Shown here: one piece after another, positions 46,768-57,230 of the stretch
Numbering within the stretch: position 1 is the first letter of the stretch
Layout of the letters: each line of letters opens with the position of its first letter
Assembly (NCBI GenBank): GCA_948567375.1
Contig: OX419758.1
Location: forward strand, 11,103,001 to 11,167,000
Source of the DNA: Lunularia cruciata
Taxonomy: Eukaryota; Streptophyta; Marchantiopsida; Lunulariales; Lunulariaceae
Direction: 5' to 3'
DNA length: 64,000 nt
Notes under the pieces: generated by a model
Seen by the model: the letters and a program-made list of their open reading frames with translations, nothing else
What the model was told of the DNA's origin: nothing
The model's database searches: none
Program-made: the position numbers and the translations under genes

Positions 46768-49700
46768 ATGGCGACTGTGGAAAGCGGAATTATGAGTTTC
46801 ACCATAGGCGGCCCTAGTGGGGCTTTTCTTACACATACAAGTTCACGAGGTTTTGTCTCCAAGTCCTCAACTGGATGTACCCATTGCGTGAAGGAGAAAA
46901 CCGGAGGTGCAAGTCACCTGTATGGGAAGAAGCTTGACAGGAGAGGAGAAAGTTACCCAAGGGGGAGGAAAATAGAAGGTGCCGGTAGAGCGGAGAATCT
47001 GAAGTTAGGGTTAGTTCCAGGTAGGGACGTCATGGAGACACGGTTCTTAGGCTCTGGAATTTTAGGTGGTGAAAATTTTCGGGGTTTAGTTCCACTGGCT
47101 CTGTCAGCAGGAAGGTTTTGCAGTAGAAATGGAAGTGGATTGGCTAGCAGCTTAAATTCTTCTAAGAGGAAGGCCGACGGAAAGAGTGCAAAGAGCAGGA
47201 GTAATTTTTCCGGTTCTGTTGGTGCAAGAAGAGGAGAGATTAAAAGGATAGGGCATAGAAGACTGTTCCAGCTTAGGGCGCAGAAGCGGGGCTCTGGGGA
47301 GCAGTGGGGCATCAAGTCTAGAAAAGTAAGAATCGGCCTCACATACCGGTTGCTTCAGTTTGGAAGAGGAGGAGGGTCAGAAGGGGGATCCTCTGGTGGT
47401 GGAAATAATGGTAATGGCAATGGCTGGGGTGGTTCTGGTGGTGATGGAAATGGTAATGACGACGAGCAGTTTCCTTCCCCAGAGGAAGGGGGTTTCAATT
47501 TCTTCACGAGTCTTTACCTTCTTTTCAGAAACAAGTGCAAGTCTGGACTGTGGATATGGGCAGCATCTGCGTTCCTGGCTGGGTTTCTCGTAAGCTCGTT
47601 GGAGTCGACGGATCATGCTCACGCTAAGTCCTTTTCCAAGCCTCGGATGCTGGCAGATGGAACCAACGGTGGGGTTGGTGGCAATGGCGGTGGTGAAAAG
47701 ACTGGAGTTGTTGTTGAAGGCAGCGAAGGAGAGGGAAACAAGGGGCTGTCAGGAGCGATCTGGGAGGTGAAAGGTGGTAAATGGATGCGCTATATAACAG
47801 ATCTGGAGGAAGACGAATTTTTGCTTGACGACGTCAAGCGTAGTGAGGAAGAAGCACAAGCTTACGAGCATAGTTTTGAGACCGCCGAGGAGAGAAAGGC
47901 GCACGGGGACGAAGTGAAGAAGAAGAAGCAAATAAGTTGGCCGTTGCAAGGCAAAAGTATCCAGGCAGTTCTACAAGATGCTGGAGTCAAGTGTGGCGAG
48001 CTGGTCAAACAAGTATTTCTGCCTGCAGGGTTTCCTGGGAGCGTCACTGAGGATTACCTCGAGTTCACATGTTGGAGACTAGCTCAAATCGTTGCCAGTC
48101 AAATCAGTGGAGTTTTGACTACCCAGGTTCACACTTCGTCTCACTTCCACTAGCTCCTGGACTTTCTAGAGTATTATTATTTACTTAACCTGGTCCAGAG
48201 TTATGGCCGGTTTTTGAGATGCGAGCTTTGTAGGGAGGAGTGCAGTCTGCTTTGAGTCTATCTACAGGTTTCCCGTATTGTGTCATCGTTGTCCTTCGTT
48301 TTCCAGGGCTCTGTCCTCACGGTAGGACATGGTTGCCTTGGGCATAACCCTCCACTTTGGGACGTCAGTCTTTGTCTGGTCAATGAACACTGAAGTTCTG
48401 ACCATCCTCGACACCTATAGTGTAAATATTGCGAGCATCATGTCTTCTCCTAAGCACTCGCAAAATCACTGACTGGACACCCTTCTGCGCTCAGGCGCTT
48501 CTTTATGCTGTAGGGTTGGGGAAAGGAGCTATTCCGACCGCGGCTGCTGTGAATTGGGTTCTTAGAGATGGTATTGGATATCTCAGTAAAATTATGCTGT
48601 CGAAGTACGGACGGCATTTTGATGTTCATCCCAAAGGATGGAGGCTTATATCAGATATTATTGAAAACGCTTCCTACGGATTGGAGCTGCTTACACCAGC
48701 GGTTCCCCATCTCTTTGTCTACTTGGCTGCAGCAGCAGGCGCTGGGCGTTCTGCGTCTGGTTTGATTCAGGTGTGAAGACACTCAAATGAGTTTAATATA
48801 GAATAATATGAATTTTATGCACCTCGACTCCAAGATTTTGCCAAAACTTTCCTAGGTAATACCCGTGACGGTCTTCAGAGTGGTACTTAATTCACTGAGG
48901 TTATTCTTTAAGGTACTGGTTGATTTGACTCTCAGATTTGATTTTCAATCTTACTCGATCTGGTTGTCTGTTCATAGGCTGCGACAAAGAGTTGTTTCAA
49001 TGCCAATTTTGCAGCTCAACGGAACTTCGCAGAGGTAAGAAGGTTGGAAGCAATCATAGTCAGGTGTTCCCGGTCGGAGAAGGGGAAACGCTTCATGTGT
49101 AAACTTCAGTTTGGCTTCTTGCAATGCACCGAACTGTATGTTCCTTACTAACTTCAAATCAGCCATTAAACATCTCATTTGTGTCTTGCACAGCCCCTGA
49201 TATTCTTTCTCTGTTTTTATAGATCATTGCCAAGGGAGAAGCTCAAGGAATGGCAAGCAAATCCGTCGGTATTGGACTTGGAATCTTGATATCAGGTTAT
49301 GTGGGATCATCGGGACCATTATTGGTGGTCACTTTTGGGGCTGTCAGTGCCCTACATATTTTTTTCAATCTGAAGTCGTATCAGGCAGTTCAGTTGCGGA
49401 CATTGAATCCTTACAGAGCAAGTAAGTATCTCCTCTATTTCCCACCTATAATGGCTGAAAATAATAAGATGGAAGGAAGTGCCTATGGTGGAGTCACGCG
49501 TTATGCATCCAAGCGGCCTATACAAGGATTCCAATTTCAACTCAGCGCAGAATTAGGTCGAAAAAAGTAGTATCAGTAAATCAATTTAGAACTTTGAGTT
49601 GTCTCCCATGTTTGAATTAAAGTTTTTCCATGGGAGAAAATTTCAGATTTCTGAGTGCATTTAATCTGGATAGTTCTTTGGGATAAATTCGGAGTCTCCA

Positions 49701-51028
49701 TCGTAAATATTGAGTTTTCTTGTCACGTTTGCTGCCCAACTACATCATCGTTTGGGTTCAAGCAAGTTTGGTATGCTCGTATATAGTTTCCGTACATGCA
49801 GCCATTTCCAATAAGTAATGACTAGATAGAGTCACCTCCTCTTCTTTGAGTAGCAAGTGGTTTAGGAACATAAAATATATTTGTCTTCAGGCAGTTCGAG
49901 AAGAGTCACCAGGATCTTACCTTCCGTTACTTCTTGCTTTGCCACAGGTCTTGTAATTGCAGAATACCTCGACAGCGGAAGAGTACCAAATGTAAAAGAC
50001 GTCAACGCCGAAGAGCCGATCTTCTTTGGACTACCTTTCTTCGATTATAAATCTACGCACAACCAGGTACAGTTTTGAATCAGTCTCAGTTGGTTGGTAT
50101 TGACCTTTCCATGATCTTAGAAGAGCAGTAGAGAAACTAGTTGACAGCTGTACCAGCAGTATATCTTAGGGCCCTTTTCCTACAAGGCTTTCTTTCTGTG
50201 ATCCGTATGAATCGAACGATGTATTTGCAACGGCAACCCTAGACACCGGTTGACTGAAGTTCTCACTTCACACGGAGATTGAATGTTGGAATCAGTTTTC
50301 CACGGAGATAATAGTATGAGATAAAATCATAAGCAGCGCAACGAGGGCTCATATTTGTTATTGTGTATTGATTATGCAGAAACTGTTGAGCTCATTATCT
50401 CCTTGGGCCAAGAAAATAGCCTCTACTATCGAGAATGATGTTGAGCTGGGTGCTAGCTTAGGAGAAGTGGTGCACACGAAAGGCGAGGCGGATGCATTGA
50501 TGGACCTTTACAGCCGGGACCAATATCTCTTAGCTAAACGGGGAAAGCGCACGATGGTAAGTTCTCATGGTCTGAGAGGATATGTCTGGTAGCAAGTTTG
50601 GGCTTATCACAGTTCAATCACGGATAACATACCTCTTGTCATTTGTCTCGAGTATTTAGTGAGATTTTTGTCGTTCACTTCCTCCTATTCGGGGGTTCTG
50701 TGCTCATTGAAGGGCTGTTGACTGTCGGCTGGCTGTTCAGGTGGTTCTTAAAGACGGAGCATCTCCCCGCGATATGCTTAGAGCTATGGTGCAATTGATG
50801 TACATGCATAACTCCAGCAAAGGACAAAGTATTTTCTCAGACGGCATCGCTAGGGATTGTAGTAGGGACGGTATACTACGAGTGACGCATGACCAAATGG
50901 ATAAGAATTTTGATAGTATAACAGCTGTTCTTGCAGAGGGTGGATGGGTGAGTGACGGTCTTGTTGCCAGGCCTGCACCAAATAGGCTCCTCGATAAACT
51001 GCCCTCAGGCGCTACAGCAATTGGCTGA
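46768..51028 (+). CDS. RUS1: RUS1-type DUF647 protein, plastid-targeted, 7 exons
   Basis: In Arabidopsis RUS1 (ROOT UV-B SENSITIVE 1) acts with RUS2 in plastid-linked growth control, and mutants arrest in dim UV-B light; the biochemical activity is unsettled. Exons: 46768-48126, 48495-48770, 48978-49034, 49223-49421, 49891-50066, 50380-50556, 50741-51028, totalling 2532 nt (843 residues), all joins in frame. The Ser/Arg-rich start suits a transit peptide. A Gly-rich tract (about 200-232) and one hydrophobic segment (about 257-277, [14 protein letters not shown]) follow. The DUF647 core spans about 416-670: [85 protein letters not shown]; the end has [13 protein letters not shown]. These match RUS1 better than RUS2-6. 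It is longer than the roughly 600-residue Arabidopsis protein, mainly at the N-terminus. The start is the first ATG; an extension upstream would need a non-ATG codon. Confidence 0.92.
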
Positions 51029-52040
51029 TGTGAAAGCTTGATGTAGGTAGTAATAAACAGCCTTCCTAAATCACGAATGAATTCCTTCATCGGTTTCTGT
51101 CAAACATATGTATATATAGGCTGGATGCTCGATGATGTGCAGATGATGTTTAGCTTGGATGCTGTCAAACATAATGTTAGTATCGATCTTGGATTGTCAA
51201 TCTGTGATCGATATCAGTGGGTTCCCGCATACCATCTTGGATGCAGTTCGTCTCATACCACAGTCGGTGTGATTTATCCCGTGAATCCCATCCATCTGAC
51301 CTAAACGAAAGCAGCTATGTTTTGCAACGCTGCACTTTTGCAACATTGGAATTTCAGAGCACCGCATAATAACGTATACTGGAAATGAAAGTTGAGACTG
51401 AGTGTGTTCTTTCTCGTGTATGTATCCACCAGAACTACACGAAAATCAGCTAACTTTTGCAACGCCGCACTTTCGCCGCATTGGATCAAAATAACACCAC
51501 ATGATAAGTACGGTATACTGGAGGGGAAAGAGGATAGTCGAGTGGAGCCCCAACCTTGTGATCTTTATCCTCTGATGGGTCTCTTATCGCCCTGCAAATT
51601 ACGTTAGTGTAGTGATTACTTCATACAATCTAGCCCACATTGGTAAAGGACAAGATTGTGGGGTTTGCGCTCACATCACGTCTGGAATTGTATTTACCTG
51701 TCCCCCGGTTAATCCAAGGCAAGATGTGCGTCCGCTCTTTTGGTGGAATCTCTAGGTTCTTTACCCGCAACCTAGAAATAGGAATCCGCATCATTCTGTG
51801 GATTGTATTCAACATTCCGACGGTTGATGGAAGCCAAGGTAGATAGATATTCACACTAAAGTCTTCTGGTTCTTACACATCTGCGATAAATGTGTAAGTG
51901 AGATATCTGAGACATGGTTCCAAAGACCAGGTTCGATTTACTAACCATCATTCCTATAGTTTTTGCATGTCAATGGTCGTCTTTCTAATAGTACTTTCAT
52001 CATACGGAAAAGTAAAAAGACGCACCACCTAGAACACTGA
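51029..52040 (+). other. 3' flank of RUS1
   Basis: Probable 3' UTR, then intergenic. A direct repeat (units of about 85 bp at 51310-51390 and 51447-51530) lies here. Frames at 51392-51607 and 51640-51846 are unrecognised. Confidence 0.4.
51310..51530. repeat. Spaced direct repeat, about 85-bp units
   Basis: CAGCTATGTTTTGCAACGCT... (51310) recurs as CAGCTAACTTTTGCAACGCC... (51447). Each unit continues with GCACTTT, CATTGGA, a CACCRCATRATAA-like stretch and GTATACTGGA. The units differ at roughly one base in five. Confidence 0.75.
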
Positions 52041-52044
52041 AAGA

Positions 52045-52560
52045 TAAGATGGGAAGACTCCATCAAGCCCGTACAAACAATCAAGTAGAACACATGAAGG
52101 ATGGGAAGACTCCATCAAACCGTACAAGGTAGAAAAAAGAAAAAGGCATACGAGGTAAAATGAAACTAGGCCCTAATATTATCTTTATGAAATAATAGTA
52201 CGATATATAATGATACGAACTATAATGATACGAAAAGGAGAAACATAAATACAAGGTAAAATGAGGCTGGCACTAATAGTACCCACATGAGACAATAAAA
52301 TCGATATGAAATATTTGTCACATGAATTAGGCAAGTCACTAAAATTTACGATATCCAAAGAAAAAACATCACCTTGCTCTTGCACTTGCTGTTCTAGAGT
52401 TCGGTGTTGGATAATGAACATAAGTTGTCTCAAGTATATTACAAAGGTACGAGGTATGAGATAAGTTCTCGTTACAAACCACGAGAGTGAGAGTAGTACC
52501 CTGGGGGCCTAAAATGATAAATGTGTATGTTGCACCCGCACTAAAAGTCATGTTTTGTAG
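52045..52560 (-). mobile_element. 5'-truncated LINE copy with doubled tail
   Basis: Two hairpin units occur close together (GATGGGAAGACTCCATCAAGC at 52049 and GATGGGAAGACTCCATCAAAC at 52098, reverse orientation). They are followed by AAAATGAAACTAGG and, towards 52510, the sequence that lies at the end of the LINE ORF in copy A ('GAGAGTGAGAGTAGTACC'). No coding part survives. Confidence 0.7.
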
Positions 52561-52564
52561 AATA

Positions 52565-55500
52565 TGTGCCTTAGTTACCTATCTAGTAAACTCGTTTGCC
52601 GTGGGACAAATTTGTGTGTAGTGACATGGCTTGATCCGCGGAATGTAGGGGATTTTCTGAGATACACGAAAATCCACACAACGTCCGCATCTAGTTGGTG
52701 GACTAGTTTGTTTTCGATTGACTGAGCGCTGCCTCAGATCCCGGCAATCTACCGCTGTAGTTCCAGTTTCTTACCTACGTCTCCTTCACAATCCGCTTCC
52801 GGCGTACATTTCCTGAGTCTGTTATAACTAGATCAGTGTTTTCCATTCTTTCTTACACGATGTGTTGCCCGTACCGAATTGTTTCACTTCTCTTCGGGAG
52901 GATGAAAATCTTCTCGATCTTCAGTTTAGTTTCTTGTATTTCATCGCTCTACATGAGTTAGAGGAGGTCCAGGCACTTTGAAGAGGAGTGTTGGGACTGG
53001 TTTTAATCCCTCACAGTACCTTCAGGTCGATAGAATCCACTGCCAAGATGACTAAGGCATGAACGCCTCGAACTTGGTCTTCAAAGATTTGATCGTTATT
53101 GATCCCAACTGGTTCACAAGATCACACAATCTCGTACAATCCTGAGATCCCCTGATCTAATGAACCAATTGAAATCAGAAATGATCAAATCCAGCTCCCC
53201 TTCTGCGCGAGTTCGCCACGATTCCTACTAGTTGGACTAATCACGATACCAAACCAATCGCAGCAGAATCTGGATACGGCCCAATCCGATAAACGCAACC
53301 CGGAGGGCAACCACGGGACAAGGGGGATGACTTAAATCTGAGTAAACCACGCTCAATCCACCAAGGAACGGTTCAATTCCTGGTCCCATTCAAGTGGATT
53401 TTTCGTCTGTTGTGTACAAAAGCTACTATCAGAGCACACCCATTGAAGTTGGATGCTGTCAGCGAAACTTCTGAGTTTATGTATGCCTCAAATGAATCAG
53501 TCGTGCACACATGTCACGCCTGGGATTAACGAGAGGCGTTGACGATCTAGTGGGAATCTAAAGGCCCCCAATATAGGTCAACTGGTCAAAGCAAAGAAGG
53601 TCTGCACCCCGTAGCATTCTCGTAATCCTCGTTAGCAAAAGCTCGGCATCCCTGAAAATTCAATATTTGCTACATCAGACTGGCGAGAATCTGTACAAGT
53701 GATTCAATGCTATGCACCGAAAACCCCCTAGGTTATCACCAGCAGACACAATAGCTTCGAATGAGGCCGAATAAGGACCTCAGTAGAGGTAGATCGTCAG
53801 AGATCCAGGAGGAGTGTCGAATAGGTTGTCCTTGCAAGTAAGGGTTCGGCAGTCCTGCAACTCCGATCCTTTCTACATTATAGGCCATGAACGATACAGA
53901 CTGTACGCAGGTGGACGGTGAATCAAGACCTCAGGAGAGGAGTTATCAATCAGAGAAATGCAAGGGCAGGCTGAGGAGGTTCTCCTTGCAAGCAAGGTCC
54001 CAGCGCCCGATGCAGCTAAGACGACTGTTGCTTTTTTCATCACAGGTCTTGACTGGACAATAGGGGAAAGTCTTGACTGTACACTGATCACCCACCGCAA
54101 AGATTTTCATCGCACAGAAGGAAAAGGACATGCACAAACCAGATCAAACCCTTGGCGGCCTAGAAGAAAAGTACTGATCAGTAATGAAATAAATGTTTCC
54201 AGGTAACATGACGGCTGAAGCGCACTTCTCTCTACGCCTGTGTTATGAACAACCAACAAGACCCTAGCAACAAATCGACTAAACAACATCGGGAGGCAAG
54301 CGCAATCGGGAGCGAAAGACCATACTCGTCTGAAGAACTGCTGCAACCTCATTGGCGATACGAGAACGGCTACATGTATCTGAGCCGCTAAGCAAAGGCG
54401 AGGGAATAAAAGATGAGCTTTAGGGTTTGGGCCGATCAATTCGACGCAGAAAGCCGAACATCTGCAATGACACGTCCTCAGGAAAGAATCAATTGAGGTA
54501 CTCAAGAGGACCGTCGGCATTACGCCTTACCTGTCAATAGCTGCAATCTAGCTGGACTGCCACCTCATCCACCTACTGTCTGGGATGCAGGTGTGGAAGC
54601 TTGTTAATGGTAATCATACCGTAGATAACCAGTCATAACCGATGGTGAGGATGTGGGCAGGGTGAAGACCAAATAAATCGGATGTATAGAGAAAAATGTT
54701 GGGTACATGTCCATGTTATGTATAAGGTATACTACACTGCATATTGATATACCATTTACATATATTATCGTTCTCAGATTCTTAATGTTTCGACCATCTA
54801 TATCTTGCTTAAGAATAGAAGTTTTTAAAGCTTTTGATATTATTCTCAAGTTTCGAAATATCATTCTTTAATAAGAGCACTTATAAGTGATAGATAACTA
54901 TGAGAACCTCATGTCTAACTTGTGAGTATTTTCTTCAGTTGGATCTTTCTTTATCCATTTCGAAAAAATTCAAATCGTGGTAACCAATGAGGATAGCATG
55001 TTCGTTCCTACTAGATGTTTAGTGGCAAATTATAACGATAGCCTCTTTGGTTAGCAAAACCCATGACTATTCAGGCTAACAATAATAACCTCTTTGGTTA
55101 CAACCCCTTAGGTACGGGTAGATACGAGTAAGGGAAACATAACATAGCTGGTCTGGACATGGATAAAATTATTTTTTGTTTATAAAGGTATGCAGATTAG
55201 TTAATTTATGTCTGAAAAAGTAATCGACTTTTTCCAAAATTAGTTTTTTTTGTTTTTTTCAATGTTGAATAATGTTTGATATTCTCGCATTAGTGATAGA
55301 AAAGATATCGCAAAGGTATTGATGTATCTTTAACGCAAAGTTAATTTGGTTCTTTAAAGATTAAATAAAAAATTGAAATTAAAGATATCCAAATATGTCG
55401 GGAGTAGCCTACCATTCATGTGAACATGTACTTGTGAACACCGACGTTCAGTACTATTTTACTATTATTGGTCAAGGATAGGAATGCATAAAAGATTTTA

Positions 55501-56500
55501 AACCTGTTCTGTAGTTCATTGAGGATTTAGCACACAAATTAGAATACAAGATATTTGTTTCATGGATTTCTGATCAAGTACATCTTGTTTCTAATTTTTG
55601 TACAGGTTTGAATCTGATATATTTACATGTATTCCCCCTGATCCATTGAAAGCGTATAATTATGATCTAGAATGTTTAGTCATATTAACTTTTTGTATTC
55701 CATAGATCTTCTTGTATTTCATTTTGAAAGATTCCGTTTTCTGCACAATTATGATTTCTAAATTTTAATAGATTATATTTCTATATACTATATTTGATAG
55801 ATCTATACACAAATGAAATCATCAAGTATCTAAAATTTATTTATTATTATATTTAGAATTCCAGAAAAATTCACCTTCCAACAAGAGTTTCAACTATTTT
55901 GAGTAAATTAACTAATGCAGCAACAATGTAGCGCGTGAGAACCTTGACTATCAGATAGTCAAACACGGAAATTCCGGGATATAGCGGAAGAAAATATTTT
56001 CCTCAATATTAACTTTCCTGGTTAATCGAGAACTAAACAATATATAGAGTAGATTGTAGTGAACAACTGTAACTATGTACCATGTTCCAATGGAAAATTC
56101 ATAGTACATAAGCGTATGAAATTCAACGCAAGTTGCACACCAAGCTTAATCACAATGTATATCTCTAACAAGTGCTGTAATTAAGGGTCAATAACTCGGT
56201 ATTGCGCAACAAATAACTAAATGCTTAATATCGAGATCTGTAATTTTGATTCTAAATAAAATTTAAGGCTACGGTACTCCCTATAATCTACAGAAGCTGA
56301 GGACACCAGAACGTTCTGATTCTGAAGCATTGCGACATTACAGGTCTTCCTGCATTGACTGGTAAGGCCTTTCTGCACTGACATGATCTGAAATGCATCT
56401 CACATGGGTTCGTTGCTTAGCACGATTATGCTCATTCCACAGGACTTACCCCTCTACCTTGTCCTGCGTGTGATATGATGAAAGTAAGAAAAAGCGATCA
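52565..56500. other. Intergenic, unassigned; diverged tandem units at 53600-54030
   Basis: Frames at 54100-53873, 54520-54107 (minus) and 53958-54206 (plus) are unrecognised. Two or three diverged units with a TCCTTGCAAGYAAGG motif and a following CGGCAGTCC / CAGCGCCCG stretch (about 53600-53670, 53752-53875, 53911-54020) suggest an old tandem array. From 54600 to 56300 the DNA is AT-rich, with a small repeat of AATAACCTCTTTGGTTA near 55035-55110. Confidence 0.4.
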
Positions 56501-56604
56501 CATACAACACAAGAAGGATGGGAAGACCCCATCAAGCCAAGGTAGAGAGACCAAACAGGTAGAACCGAGCTAGGTTCCAGTAGTAACAGTATCGATATGA
56601 AAAA

Positions 56605-56880
56605 TCTGCACTAATGTATCCAAGATATCCGAGCTATATAAATTCGCAAGATCTACAAATTAGAAATGCATCCGGAAGAGCATCACCTAGAATAGTAACA
56701 TCTGCACTAATGTATCCAAGATATCCGAGCTATATAAATTCGCAAGATCTACAAATTAGAAATGCATCCGGAAGAGCATCACCTAGAATAGTAACAGTAT
56801 CGATATCGAAAATTTGCACTATATGTATCCAAGATATCCGAGCTATACAAATCGAAAGATCTACAATATATTCGAAAAAG
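56605..56880. repeat. Tandem repeat, units at 56605, 56701 and 56813
   Basis: The unit TCTGCACTAATGTATCCAAG... to AGAATAGTAACA is 96 bp. The third copy starts 112 bp on, because it keeps a 16-bp AGTATCGATAT-like segment, and it is shorter and more diverged at its end. The first two copies are nearly identical, so that duplication is recent relative to the host element. Confidence 0.9.
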
Positions 56881-57122
56881 TATCACTAGAGTGATTCTCA
56901 AATATATTTAAAAAATATCACTTAGAGTGATTATTGTTCAAATACATCCGGAAAAGCATCATTCTAATCACTCTATAATCCACCAATGCTCTTGGAAGAA
57001 CAATGGACACGGACACACACGGTACACAATATGAGTGATTGTTCTGTAATCCGCCAATGCTCTTTGAAATGGACAAGTACCAAGTATGAGAGTGAGAGTA
57101 GTATCCTTACTAATATGATAAA

Positions 57123-57184
57123 TGCGCGAGAATTTATCATATATAATTTATCAAATATTATTATAATATAATAAATTCTCGCGC
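57123..57184. repeat. Inverted-duplication scar within a LINE copy
   Basis: TGCGCGAGAATTTAT (57123-57137) is repeated in perfect reverse complement at 57170-57184 around an AT-rich 32-nt spacer. In other LINE copies the corresponding site has only one GATAAGCTCTCGTGCAC-like sequence. Confidence 0.85.
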
Positions 57185-57230
57185 ACTCCATGGTATGTCT
57201 CGAGCACACTCCTTGGTACGATGAAAGTCG

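Larger units (their letters stand above)
56505..57230 (-). mobile_element. 5'-truncated LINE copy, expanded by internal tandem units
   Basis: The tail hairpin (AAGGATGGGAAGACCCCATC at 56515-56534, reverse orientation) is followed by the LINE 3' UTR counterpart of 24470-24720. That UTR contains 'CCAAGATATCCGAGCTAT', here repeated three times. Then comes the 'AGTATGAGAGTGAGAGTAG' stretch that overlaps the ORF end. A 60-bp inverted-duplication scar interrupts it at 57123-57184. Frames running through the repeats (56614-56889) are artefacts. Confidence 0.7.

Noticed and set aside
46953..47342. Minus-strand 129-codon frame within RUS1 exon 1
   Set aside because: Shadow of the coding strand; the plus strand has the conserved protein.
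56614..56889. Frame encoding a repeated peptide
   Set aside because: The peptide repeat is only the translation of the 96-bp DNA tandem repeat inside a LINE remnant.
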